NCBI GenBank assembly: GCA_016716275.1
Contig: JADJWR010000001.1
Span: forward strand, 62,001-126,000
From: Burkholderiales bacterium
GTDB lineage: Bacteria > Pseudomonadota > Gammaproteobacteria > Burkholderiales > Burkholderiaceae_F
Direction: 5' to 3'
DNA length: 64,000 nucleotides
Both the position numbers and the translations under genes were made by a program. Positions 18,027 to 26,285 of the stretch are shown in pieces (the stretch's first letter is position 1; every line of letters starts with the position of its first letter). The notes under the pieces are model-generated. The model was not told where the DNA came from and searched no databases. It saw only the letters and a list, made by a program, of their open reading frames with translations.

Positions 18027-18671
18027 GTGGAAAGGTTTCTTGTCAGCAACCTGGCGCCGGTCGGCACCGGCCGCAGGCGCGAGGCGCCTGCCGGGATGCG
18101 AGCGCGCGGCGTCGACGCTGCAGCAGCGGCGCTTGCCCTTGTCGCCCTGGCCTTCGCGCCGAGCGCGCACGCCTCGTTCCTGCCGCCCGAACTGATGGAC
18201 AAGGCGGCGTTCGGCATCGCCTGGTTCGTCCTCATCGTGATGCCGATCGCCGGCATCGTGCTGTTCTGGATGGTGCACGTGCTGCCGGAGAAGATCGCCC
18301 ACAAGAGGCATCATCCGCAGATCGACGCGATCAAGACGCTATGCCTGCTGTCGCTGGTGTTCGGCGGCCTGCTGTGGCCGCTGGCCTGGCTTTGGGCGTA
18401 CGTGAAGCCGGTCACCTACAAGCTGGCCTACGGCACCGAGAAGCACGACGACTATTTCCGCCACATGGGCGAGAAGGCGCGGGCCGGGCAACTCGACCGG
18501 TTCGAGCTCGAACACCTGCGCGAGGAACTCGACGCGATGGCAGCCAAGGGCGCGCTGTCACCGAAACTCGGCGCGCTGCGCACGGAGCTGGACACCGCGA
18601 AACCGGTCACCGAATCCGTCGCCGCGCAGGCGGCCCCCGCCGCAGCCGGTGCCAGGGCAGGGAGCGTCTGA
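18027..18671 (+). CDS. DUF3302 (YiaW-like) inner-membrane protein
   Basis: A 214-residue protein beginning at a GTG that has AAGGGG seven bases upstream. Two strong membrane segments (AAFGIAWFVLIVMPIAGIVL and LCLLSLVFGGLLWPLAWLWAY) flank the conserved LPEKIAHKRHHPQ motif of DUF3302. A soluble helical tail contains DRFELEHLREELDAM. The first 50 residues include another hydrophobic stretch ending PSAHA, possibly a signal sequence. The stop overlaps the start of the HlyD-type gene (TGATG). In E. coli the equivalent pair is yiaW-yiaV. Molecular role is unknown; it probably supports the adaptor. Confidence 0.85.
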   Translation: MERFLVSNLAPVGTGRRREAPAGMRARGVDAAAAALALVALAFAPSAHASFLPPELMDKAAFGIAWFVLIVMPIAGIVLFWMVHVLPEKIAHKRHHPQIDAIKTLCLLSLVFGGLLWPLAWLWAYVKPVTYKLAYGTEKHDDYFRHMGEKARAGQLDRFELEHLREELDAMAAKGALSPKLGALRTELDTAKPVTESVAAQAAPAAAGARAGSV

Positions 18672-19891
18672 TGGAAGCGCTGCTGCTCGCGATCTACGCG
18701 TTCTTCGTCTGGCTCATTTTCATCAAGTTCAAGTGGCTGCCGTGGAACACGACGTCGCAGGTCACCGTCGTCATCATCCCGATCGTCGCCATGGCGGCGC
18801 TGATCCTGACCCTGAACGTGGTCGCGCCGTCGTCCAACGACGTCCGCGTGATCAAGTACGTGGTGCAGGTGATTCCGCAGGTGCGCGGCCGCGTTCTCGA
18901 GGTGCCGGTCGAGCCCAACCGGCTGGTCAGGAAAGGCGAGCTGCTGTTCCGCATCGACCCGGCCCAGTATCAGATCGAACTCGCCGCCGCCAAGGCCAAG
19001 CTGGCGGCCGACGAGGCCAAGCTGGCGCAGGCCAGCGCGGGGCTGGTCGACGCGACCGCCGGCGCGCGGCAGTTGCAGGAGCAGCTGAAGTCGGCCAGCG
19101 GGCAGGTCGCCGCGCTGCGGCCGCGGCTCGAACTGGCACGGCTGCGCGTGAAGCAGAACCGCGAACTGGTGGCCACCGGCGCCGGCGACCGGTTCGCGCT
19201 GGAGCAGGCCGAGGCGAACCTGGTCGAGCTCGAGGGCCAGCTCGCGACCACGGTGGCCAACGAGGCGCAGGTGACACAGAAGCTGTCGGGGCAGGTCAAC
19301 GGCGAGCAGGCGTCGGTGGCGGCGGCGCGCGCCCAACTGGCCACCGCCAAGGCGCAGGTCGATCTGAGCCGCGCCGACGTTGCCAACGCGCAGTGGAGCC
19401 TCGACCAGACCTCCGTCTACGCGCCCGCCAACGGCTACGCCGTCAACGTGCAGTTGCGTGCCGGCTCCTACGTGACCGCGTTTCCGGTGGCGCCGGCGAT
19501 GAGCTTCGTCGAGGAGGAGTACCAGGTCATCGCCTTCTACGCGCAGAACGAGCTGCCGCTGGTCGAGCCCGGCAACCACGCCGAGTTCACGCTCAAGACT
19601 CTTCCCGGCCGCGTCATCAAGGCCAAGGTCGATTCGATCGTCTGGGCGCAGGGTCAGGGCCAGGTGGTGCAGTCGGGCCAGTTGCCGACCACCGGCGCCA
19701 TCCCGATCGTGCCGGGGCGCTTCCCGGTGAAACTCGAGGTCGAAGCGCGCGACAGGAGTCTCTTTTTCGCCGCCGGCGCCGCTGGCGCCGGCGCGATCTA
19801 CACCGAACACGCGGCGATGATCCACATCGTGCGGATGGTGATCCTGCGCGTCGGCACGATCACCGACTACCTCGTGCTGAAGCTGCACTGA
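18671..19891 (+). CDS. HlyD/EmrA-family membrane fusion protein (YiaV-like)
   Basis: A 406-residue periplasmic adaptor anchored by N-terminal membrane segments (LLLAIYAFFVWLIFI and VVIIPIVAMAALILTLNVV). Then come the first lipoyl half (VIPQVRGRVLEVPVEPNRLVRKGELLFRID), a long alpha-helical hairpin rich in Ala and Gln (about residues 100-240), the second lipoyl half (SVYAPANGYAVNVQLRAG) and a beta-barrel domain. The ATG at 18671 shares a base with the upstream stop, and its own stop overlaps the start of the NodT-type gene, so all three genes are translationally coupled. No inner-membrane pump gene is present in the operon. Confidence 0.88.
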   Translation: MEALLLAIYAFFVWLIFIKFKWLPWNTTSQVTVVIIPIVAMAALILTLNVVAPSSNDVRVIKYVVQVIPQVRGRVLEVPVEPNRLVRKGELLFRIDPAQYQIELAAAKAKLAADEAKLAQASAGLVDATAGARQLQEQLKSASGQVAALRPRLELARLRVKQNRELVATGAGDRFALEQAEANLVELEGQLATTVANEAQVTQKLSGQVNGEQASVAAARAQLATAKAQVDLSRADVANAQWSLDQTSVYAPANGYAVNVQLRAGSYVTAFPVAPAMSFVEEEYQVIAFYAQNELPLVEPGNHAEFTLKTLPGRVIKAKVDSIVWAQGQGQVVQSGQLPTTGAIPIVPGRFPVKLEVEARDRSLFFAAGAAGAGAIYTEHAAMIHIVRMVILRVGTITDYLVLKLH

Positions 19892-21291
19892 TGCGCAACC
19901 GCCTTGCTCTCGTCGCGGCCGTCGTTGCAGCCACGCTGGCTGGCTGCGCGCTGAAGTCGCCGCCGCCGCGGCAGGAGGTCGCCGGGCAGGCGCTGCCCAA
20001 CTTCCGCGTGCAGGAAAGCTGGGCGGCGACTTCGGCGTCCTCGGGCGCGGTGGCCGACCGCTGGCTGGCGGGCTTCAACGATCCGCAGCTCGACGCGCTG
20101 GTGGCCGAGGCGCTCGCCAACAACGCCGACCTGCGCGTGGCCGCAGCACGCGTCGAGCAGGCGGCGGCGTACGTGCGGCTGTCCGGCGGGACGCTGTACC
20201 CGCAGGTCAACCTGCGCGCCACCGGGTCGCTGGGGGCGGACGCCGGCGGCGTGCAGGGCATCGGACTGTTCATCAACTGGGAACTCGACCTGTGGGGTCG
20301 CATCCGCGCCGGCCAGGCGGCGGCACAGGACCAGTACGCCTCGGCTGAACTCGACGTCGAGTACGCGCGGCAGTCGATCGCGGCGCTGGTCGCGCGGGGC
20401 TGGTTTCTCGCCACCGAGGCGCGGCTGCAGAAGGCGGTTGCCGAGCAGATGGTCGAAGCTGCCGAGCGCCAGCTTGGTCTGGCGCAGGATCGGGTGCGCA
20501 TCGGTGTCAGCGACGAGTACGACGTCACGGTGGCGCGGGCCAGTCTCGCCTCCTACCGCGACAGCGTGCAGAGCCTGGACCTCGCCTACCAGCAGGCGCT
20601 GCGCTCGCTCGAATCGCTCGCCGGCCGCTACCCGGCGGCGGCAGCCAGCGTGCCGGCGCAACTGGCGAGCCTGCCGGGACCGGTGCCGGTGGGCATGCCC
20701 GCCGAGCTGCTCGAGCGACGCCCGGACGTGGTCGCCGCCGAGCGGCGCGTGGCGGCGGCGTTCTACCGGGTCGAGGAAGCCCAGGCGGCGAAGCTGCCGC
20801 GCATCTCGCTGACCGCCGGCGTGAACTCGATCTCCAGCGAGGTATTCCTGCTCAAGGAGCGCGACAACCCGGTGTGGAGCCTGGGCGCGGGAATCGTTGC
20901 GCCGCTGTTCCTCGGCGGTCAGCTGCAGGCGCAGCAGGACATCCGCACGGCGGAGCAGAAGCAGGCGATCGCCGAGTACGGCCGCGTCGGCGCCCGTGCT
21001 TTCGGCGAGGTCGAGAACGCGCTGTCGGCCGAGTTCAACCTCGACCGCCGCGAGGCGATCCTCAAGCAGGCGGTGGCCGAGAACGTCCGCGCCGTCGAGA
21101 TCGCCAATGTCCGCTACAAGGTCGGCTCCGGCGACCTGCGCGCGGTGCAGCAGCAACTGCTGGCGCTCGCCGCCGCGCGCAGCGCGCTGCTGCGCGTGCA
21201 GAGCGAGCGGCTGGTGCAGCGGGTGAACCTGCATCTGGCGCTCGGCGGCAGCTTCGAGGCGCCGGCGACGCAGCCGGTCGCGGCGAAGTGA
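19891..21291 (+). CDS. Outer-membrane efflux lipoprotein, NodT/TolC family
   Basis: A 466-residue outer-membrane channel protein. A lipoprotein signal ends in LAGC with Cys19 as the lipidation site. Two OEP repeats follow: one from DRWLAGFNDPQLDALVAEAL to YQQALRSLESLAG and one from the conserved MPAELLERRPDVVAAERRV to the end. The SWNLDLWGR-type motif appears as NWELDLWGRIRAGQ. The start overlaps the adaptor stop (TGATG). The protein should form a trimeric exit duct for the HlyD adaptor encoded just upstream. The substrate is unknown. Confidence 0.9.
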   Translation: MRNRLALVAAVVAATLAGCALKSPPPRQEVAGQALPNFRVQESWAATSASSGAVADRWLAGFNDPQLDALVAEALANNADLRVAAARVEQAAAYVRLSGGTLYPQVNLRATGSLGADAGGVQGIGLFINWELDLWGRIRAGQAAAQDQYASAELDVEYARQSIAALVARGWFLATEARLQKAVAEQMVEAAERQLGLAQDRVRIGVSDEYDVTVARASLASYRDSVQSLDLAYQQALRSLESLAGRYPAAAASVPAQLASLPGPVPVGMPAELLERRPDVVAAERRVAAAFYRVEEAQAAKLPRISLTAGVNSISSEVFLLKERDNPVWSLGAGIVAPLFLGGQLQAQQDIRTAEQKQAIAEYGRVGARAFGEVENALSAEFNLDRREAILKQAVAENVRAVEIANVRYKVGSGDLRAVQQQLLALAAARSALLRVQSERLVQRVNLHLALGGSFEAPATQPVAAK

Positions 21292-21324
21292 CGGTTCATC
21301 CGGAGGACGGTGGGTTTCACGCGT

Positions 21325-21348
21325 CTCCGCACGCTCCGGCGTGCGGAG
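21325..21348 (+). terminator. Hairpin after the NodT gene
   Basis: A perfect 10-bp stem (21325-21334 with 21339-21348) with a TCCG loop lies 34 bases after the NodT stop and 26 before the PPK2 start. No U-tract follows. It may attenuate transcription into ppk2 or stabilise the upstream message. Confidence 0.5.
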
Positions 21349-21373
21349 CGATCCGCTTGGGCAATCAAGGGAG

Positions 21374-22285
21374 ATGACAGTGGGAAAGAAGAAGGACGAA
21401 GGCAAGCTCGCCGCAGCGAAGAGTGCCGGCGCGAAGGCGGCAACGGAGGCCAGGCCGAGCAAGGCCAGCGCCGCCAAGACCAAGGGTGCGGGCGACGACG
21501 CCGCGACGGCCGTCGGGAAGCTGTCGCGCAAGGACTACGAGAAGGAGCTGAAGAAGCTGCACGTCGAGCTGGTCAAGATGCAGGAATGGGTCAAGGACAA
21601 GGGGCTGAAGGTCTGCATCGTCTTCGAGGGCCGCGACGGCGCCGGCAAGGGCGGCACGATCAAGGCGATCACCGAGCGGGTCAGCCCGCGCGTTTTTCGC
21701 GTCATCGCGCTGCCTTCACCGACCGAGCGGGAGAAGAGCCAGATGTACGCGCAGCGCTACCTGCCGCACCTGCCGGCGGCCGGCGAGGTCGTGATCTTCG
21801 ACCGCAGCTGGTACAACCGCGCCGGCGTCGAACGCGTGATGGGCTTCTGCTCCGAGGAGGAAGCGCAGGGCTTCCTGAAGATGGTGCCGCTGTTCGAGCA
21901 GCTGATGGTCAAGTCGGGGATCGTCCTGCTCAAGTACTGGCTGGAGGTGAGCCCCGAGGAGCAGACGCGGCGGCTCACCGCGCGCATCGACGACGGCCGA
22001 AAGATCTGGAAGCTGTCGCCGATGGACCTGAAGTCCTACGACCGCTGGGACGACTACACCAGGGCACGCGACGAGATGTTCGCCGCCACCGACACCCCCT
22101 GGGCGCCGTGGCACGTCGCCCGCTCCGAGGACAAGAAGCGGGTGCGGCTGAACGTCATCAGCCACCTGCTCGAGCACGTGCGGTACAAGGAACTGAAGCG
22201 CGACAAGGTCAAGCTGCCGAAGCGCAGGATCGGCCGCTACAAGGCTGCCGACTACCCGTTCAAGTACGTGCCGGAGAAGTTCTGA
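21374..22285 (+). CDS. ppk2: Polyphosphate kinase 2 (PPK2 family, class I-like)
   Basis: About 303 residues. PPK2 transfers phosphate between polyphosphate and nucleoside diphosphates, class I enzymes making ATP or GTP from polyphosphate. Seen here: a Lys/Ala-rich N-terminal extension of about 50 residues, Walker A FEGRDGAGKGGTIKAI, Walker B VIFDRSWYNRAGVERVMGF, a lid region with YWLEVSPEEQTRRLTARIDD and WKLSPMDLKSYDRWDDYTRARD. The C-terminus YPFKYVPEKF is typical. The ATG at 21374 abuts AAGGGAG; a GTG two codons later (21380) has that site at better spacing and may be the true start. The gene points to polyphosphate as an energy or phosphate store. Confidence 0.93.
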   Translation: MTVGKKKDEGKLAAAKSAGAKAATEARPSKASAAKTKGAGDDAATAVGKLSRKDYEKELKKLHVELVKMQEWVKDKGLKVCIVFEGRDGAGKGGTIKAITERVSPRVFRVIALPSPTEREKSQMYAQRYLPHLPAAGEVVIFDRSWYNRAGVERVMGFCSEEEAQGFLKMVPLFEQLMVKSGIVLLKYWLEVSPEEQTRRLTARIDDGRKIWKLSPMDLKSYDRWDDYTRARDEMFAATDTPWAPWHVARSEDKKRVRLNVISHLLEHVRYKELKRDKVKLPKRRIGRYKAADYPFKYVPEKF

Positions 22286-22414
22286 TACGCAACGACCCGC
22301 TCGCCGCCGTGATGGCGCCCGGCGGATGAGTGCCGTGCCGCGCATCGCGGCCGTGCTGGCGATGGTCGTCGCGACGGCGGCCCCGGTCGGTTCGTTCGAC
22401 GCTGCGGTCTGACC

Positions 22415-24097
22415 ATGGTCGGCGCAACGGCCAAACAGGCGGCGCCTGCACTGCGCCTCGACCTCGTCGCCGGGCTGACTGCCGCCGCGGTGGTGCTGCC
22501 GAAGGCGATGGCCTACGCCACGGTGGCCGGCCTGCCGGTTGCGGTCGGCCTGTACACCGCCCTCGTGCCGATGCTGGTCTACGCGCTCGCCGGCTCCTCG
22601 CGCGTGCTCAGCGTCAGTTCGACCACCACGCTGGCGATCCTCGCCGGCACGCAGCTCGGCCTGGCGGTGCCGGACGGCGACCCGGCCAGGCTCGTCACGG
22701 CGACCGCCACGCTGACGCTGCTGGTCGGAGCGATGCTGCTGCTGGCGCGGCTGCTGCGGCTGGGCTTCGTCGCCAATTTCATCTCCACGCCGGTGCTCAC
22801 CGGCTTCAAGGCCGGCATCGGCCTGGTGATCGTGCTCGACCAGCTGCCGAAGCTCGCCGGCATCCACATCGACAAGGAAGGCTTCTTCCGCGACGTCGTC
22901 AGCGTCGCCCAGCACCTGCCCGAGACCTCGTTGATCACGCTGGCGGTGGCCGCGGCGACGTTCGCGATCCTGATCGGCATGGAGCGGCTGTGGCCGCATT
23001 CGCCTGCGCCGCTGGTGGCCGTCGGCGGCGGCATCGCCGCGGCCTGGCTGCTGGGCCTGCAGGCGATGGGCGTCTCGCTGGTCGGCCACATTCCGCAGGG
23101 TCTGCCGTCGCTCACCCTGCCCGACCTCGCACTGCTCGGCGATCTGGCGCCCGGCGCGCTCGGCATCGCGCTGATGAGCTTCACCGAGACGATTGCCGCG
23201 GGCCGCGCCTTCGCGCGCCCCGTCGAGCCGCCGATCAATGCCAACCGCGAACTGGTTGCCACCGGACTGGCCAACGTCGGCGGCGCGCTGCTCGGCGCGA
23301 TGCCGGCCGGCGGCGGCACCTCGCAGACCGCGGTGGTGCGCGCCGCGGGCGGGCAGTCGCAGAAGGCATCGCTGGTCACCGCAGCTGCCGCGCTGGCCAC
23401 CATGCTGCTGCTGGCGCCGCTGCTGGGCCTGCTGCCGAACGCCACGCTGGCGGCGATCGTCATCGTCTACTCGGTCGGGTTGATCCAGCCGGCGGAGTTC
23501 CGCGCCATCCGTGGCGTGCGCACGATGGAGTTTCGCTGGGCGCTGATTGCCTGCCTCGGCGTGCTGGTGTTCGGCACGCTCAAGGGCATCGTGGTGGCGA
23601 TCATCGTGTCGATGATCGGGCTGGCGAGCCAGACCGCGCAGCCGCGCGTGTCGGTCATCGGCCGCAAGCGCGGCGCCGACGTGCTGCGGCCGCTCGCGCC
23701 CGAGCATCCGGACGACGAAACCTTCGAGGGACTGCTGATCGTGCGGCCGGAGGGGCGGCTGTTCTTCGTCAACGCGCAGTACGTGTCGGACCAGGTCCAC
23801 GCCCTGGTCGAACAGTACAGACCGCGCGTGCTGGCGCTGGACATGAGCCGGGTCCCGGACATCGAATACTCGGCGCTGCAGATACTGCTGGAAGGCGAGA
23901 AGCGCTGGACCGATGCCGGCATCGTGGTCTGGCTGGCGGCGCTGAATCCCGGCGTGCTCGAGATGGCGCGGCATGCCGGGCTGGAGCAGCGGCTTGGACG
24001 CGAGCGGCTGCTGTTCAATGCGCGCGCGGCGATCGCACGGTATCAGGCGATGCAGGCCGGCGCGGCGCCGACGCCGCAGGCGGCGGGTCGGCGTTGA
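22415..24097 (+). CDS. SulP-family anion transporter with STAS domain
   Basis: A 560-residue inner-membrane protein. Residues about 10-420 are the SulP transport domain with many hydrophobic segments and conserved stretches VVLPKAMAYATVAGLPVAVGLYTA, SSTTTLAILAGTQ, FISTPVLTGFKAGIGLVI and the NANRELVATGLANVGGALLGAMPAGGGTSQTAV block. Residues about 445-545 form a cytoplasmic STAS domain (GLLIVRPEGRLFFVNA, VLALDMSRVPDIEYSAL). SulP proteins move sulfate, bicarbonate or dicarboxylates; the sequence does not identify the anion. It lies 129 bases after ppk2, and that gap holds only a doubtful 28-codon ORF. Confidence 0.9.
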   Translation: MVGATAKQAAPALRLDLVAGLTAAAVVLPKAMAYATVAGLPVAVGLYTALVPMLVYALAGSSRVLSVSSTTTLAILAGTQLGLAVPDGDPARLVTATATLTLLVGAMLLLARLLRLGFVANFISTPVLTGFKAGIGLVIVLDQLPKLAGIHIDKEGFFRDVVSVAQHLPETSLITLAVAAATFAILIGMERLWPHSPAPLVAVGGGIAAAWLLGLQAMGVSLVGHIPQGLPSLTLPDLALLGDLAPGALGIALMSFTETIAAGRAFARPVEPPINANRELVATGLANVGGALLGAMPAGGGTSQTAVVRAAGGQSQKASLVTAAAALATMLLLAPLLGLLPNATLAAIVIVYSVGLIQPAEFRAIRGVRTMEFRWALIACLGVLVFGTLKGIVVAIIVSMIGLASQTAQPRVSVIGRKRGADVLRPLAPEHPDDETFEGLLIVRPEGRLFFVNAQYVSDQVHALVEQYRPRVLALDMSRVPDIEYSALQILLEGEKRWTDAGIVVWLAALNPGVLEMARHAGLEQRLGRERLLFNARAAIARYQAMQAGAAPTPQAAGRR

Positions 24098-24107
24098 CGC
24101 CCAGGCA

Positions 24108-24130
24108 CTTCGGGAGGAGCTCCCGTGAAG
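24108..24130. terminator. Weak hairpin between convergent SulP and GNAT genes
   Basis: CGGGAG (24111-24116) pairs with CTCCCG (24120-24125) around a GAG loop, extended by CTT/AAG with a two-base bulge. It sits in the 70-base gap between convergent stops. No U-tract. Confidence 0.35.
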
Positions 24131-24167
24131 CGACCCGGTCTTGCAGTCGGCGGCGCAGACGCGCGCC

Positions 24168-24701
24168 TCAGTGAGCCCGGAGCGGCAGGCGGCAGATGCG
24201 GACGGCCGGATCGTCGGGATCGCGCGTGATGGTGAAGCCGAGGCGCCTGGCGAGGCCCAGCATCGGCTGGTTGGCGGCCAGGACGAAGCCTTCCATCTCG
24301 ACCAGGCCGCGTTCTTTCGCCGACTCGATCAGCGACGTCATCAGCGTGCGCGCGAGTCCGGCGCCCGCGTAAGCGGCCCCGACGGTGATCGCGAATTCGC
24401 AGCTCGTGCGATCGTTGCCGATGACGAAAATGGCGCTGCCGGCGATGTCGAATCCATCGGCGGCCGGCGCGGTGGCGACGATGCCGAACCCGCTGCCGGG
24501 GAACGATGCGAGCGTCGCGCGCAGGCGCTCCATGTTCGGCTCGCGCACGGTGCGCATGAAGCGCATGTAGCGCGCTTCGTCGCTCATCCGCTCGAAGGCC
24601 TGCAGCAGCTCGGCCTCGTCGGCAGGACGCATCGCGCGGACGTGCACGGCGCGCCCGTCGCGAAGCGTGGCGTCGAACTCGGTGAAGGCGGTTCTCGCCA
24701 T
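24168..24701 (-). CDS. GNAT-family N-acetyltransferase
   Basis: A 177-residue acetyltransferase. The fold can be followed from VHVRAMRPADEAELLQAFERMSDEARYMRFM through the strands FGIVATAPAADGFDIAGSAIFVI and CEFAITVGAAYAGAGLARTLMTSLIESAKERGL, which includes the acetyl-CoA pyrophosphate loop, here GAGLA where Q/RxxGxG/A is usual. NQPMLGLARRLGFTI follows. It resembles the acetyltransferase domain of protein-lysine acetylases, but here stands alone. It lies downstream of the RND efflux operon on the same strand, 107 bases after the NodT-type gene. No ribosome-binding site is obvious at the ATG. Substrate unknown. Confidence 0.85.
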   Translation of the reverse strand: MARTAFTEFDATLRDGRAVHVRAMRPADEAELLQAFERMSDEARYMRFMRTVREPNMERLRATLASFPGSGFGIVATAPAADGFDIAGSAIFVIGNDRTSCEFAITVGAAYAGAGLARTLMTSLIESAKERGLVEMEGFVLAANQPMLGLARRLGFTITRDPDDPAVRICRLPLRAH

Positions 24702-24808
24702 GGTCGTCGAGCGATGGCAGTGAGGACAGCCGAAGTATGCGGTGTCGCGCAACCTGCGGGCCAGCGCGGAGCCGTGCAGGTGGCGGGCCGCCGCCCGCGG
24801 CGGCCGCG

Positions 24809-26284
24809 TCAGTTCGCCGCTGCCGCCGGCGGTACCGCAGCGCCGAGCCGCGGCTGCGGCGAGCCGGCCTCGGCGGCGTCCACCCAGCCGCCGCCCAGCG
24901 CCCGATAGACGGCGACCAGTTCGGTGTAGACCTCGCCCTGCGAGCGCACCGCGGCCAGCTCGCCGCTGAACAGCTCGTTCTCCGCGTACAGCACCTCCAG
25001 ATACCCGGCATAGCCGTTGTCGAAGCGAAGTCGCGACAGCCTTGCGGCATCGCGCAGCGCGAGCACCCGCTTCCCCTGTGCCTCGGCTTCCTCGCGCTTG
25101 CTGGTGGCGCCGGCCAGCGCGTCGTTGGTCTCGCGCAGGGCGCCGAGGACGGTCTGCTGGTAGGTGGCCAGCGCGGCGCGCTCGCCGGCCTCGGCCGACG
25201 CCACCTGGCCTTCGATGGCGCCGAAGGTGAACAGCGGCCCGGCCAGCCCGGCGGCAGCCGACCAGGCGGTCGCCGGCCCGCTGAGAAAGTCGCCCAGCGC
25301 CGTGCTGACCGAGCCGAGCACGCCGGTGAGCGACAGCGTCGGGTAGTAAAGCGCCTTGGCCGCGCCGATGTCGGCGTTGGCGGCGACCAGGTTGAACTCG
25401 GCCTGCAGGATGTCCGGCCGGCGCTCGAGCAGCGACGCCGGCAGTCCGGCGGGGATGGCCGGCGTGGCGAGCTTGTCGATCGGCCTGCCGCGGGCGATCG
25501 GGCCGGGGTCGCGGCCGAGCAGGATGCTGAGCAGGTTCTCCTGCGCGGCGATCTGCCGCCCGAGTTCCGGTATCGCCGCCAGCGCCTGCTGGTACTGCGA
25601 CTCGACCTGCGCGACCTCGACCTGCGACACCACGCCGCCCTTGAAGCGCAGCTCGAAGATCCGGCGCGTCTCGGCGAAGTTGGCGGCGGTGGCGCGGGCG
25701 ATCTCCAGCTGCGCGTCGAGCGTGCGCAGGGTGACGTAGCTCGCCGCGACGCTGCTCACCACCGAAAGCACGACGGCACGCCGTCCCTGCTCGGTGGCGT
25801 AGACCTGCGCCTGCGCCGCTTCGCTTTGCCGCCGCACGCGGCCGAACAGGTCCGCCTGCCACTGCGCGCTCAGTGCGCCCTGGTAAAGCGTGGTGTAGGG
25901 ATCGGCCGGCGACGGGATCGGCGGCGCGCCGACCCGGCTCGAGCGGCTGCGGCCCGCCTCCGCGCTGTAGCCGATCTGCGGATAGAACTGCGCGCGGGTC
26001 GTCGTCAGCACGCCGATGAACTGGTCGACCCGCGCCGCGGCGACCACCAGATCGCGGTTGCCGCGCAGCGCCTCGTCGATCAGGTCGTTGAGCACCGGGT
26101 CGCCGAACTGCTCCCACCAGCGCGGGTTGGCGATCGCCGCCGCCTGCGCGGTGTCGATGCGCCAATGCGGCGGCATCGCCGTCGCCGGTCGGCGATAGTC
26201 GGGGCCGACGGTGCAGGCGGCGAGCAGCGCCGCCACGCCGGCCGCCAGGGCGGCGTGCAAGAGCGGGCGGGCAGGCCGTGCCAT
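24809..26284 (-). CDS. RND-system outer-membrane factor (OprM/NodT family lipoprotein)
   Basis: A 491-residue outer-membrane channel. The lipoprotein signal ends LLAAC with Cys24 lipidated, followed by TVGPDYRRP, the usual start of mature OprM-like proteins. WWEQFGDPVLNDLIDEAL, NRDLVVAAARVDQ and the second repeat from LPASLLERRPDILQAEFNL complete the double OEP architecture. The ATG at 26284 comes one base after the stop of the RND pump gene, so translation is coupled. It closes the tripartite efflux operon adaptor-pump-channel transcribed leftwards. Confidence 0.92.
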   Translation of the reverse strand: MARPARPLLHAALAAGVAALLAACTVGPDYRRPATAMPPHWRIDTAQAAAIANPRWWEQFGDPVLNDLIDEALRGNRDLVVAAARVDQFIGVLTTTRAQFYPQIGYSAEAGRSRSSRVGAPPIPSPADPYTTLYQGALSAQWQADLFGRVRRQSEAAQAQVYATEQGRRAVVLSVVSSVAASYVTLRTLDAQLEIARATAANFAETRRIFELRFKGGVVSQVEVAQVESQYQQALAAIPELGRQIAAQENLLSILLGRDPGPIARGRPIDKLATPAIPAGLPASLLERRPDILQAEFNLVAANADIGAAKALYYPTLSLTGVLGSVSTALGDFLSGPATAWSAAAGLAGPLFTFGAIEGQVASAEAGERAALATYQQTVLGALRETNDALAGATSKREEAEAQGKRVLALRDAARLSRLRFDNGYAGYLEVLYAENELFSGELAAVRSQGEVYTELVAVYRALGGGWVDAAEAGSPQPRLGAAVPPAAAAN

Positions 26285-26285
26285 T

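Noticed and set aside
22326..22412. 28-codon ORF with a hydrophobic stretch between ppk2 and the SulP gene
   Set aside because: No ribosome-binding site and no recognisable sequence; the hydrophobic look follows from GC-rich Ala/Val codons.
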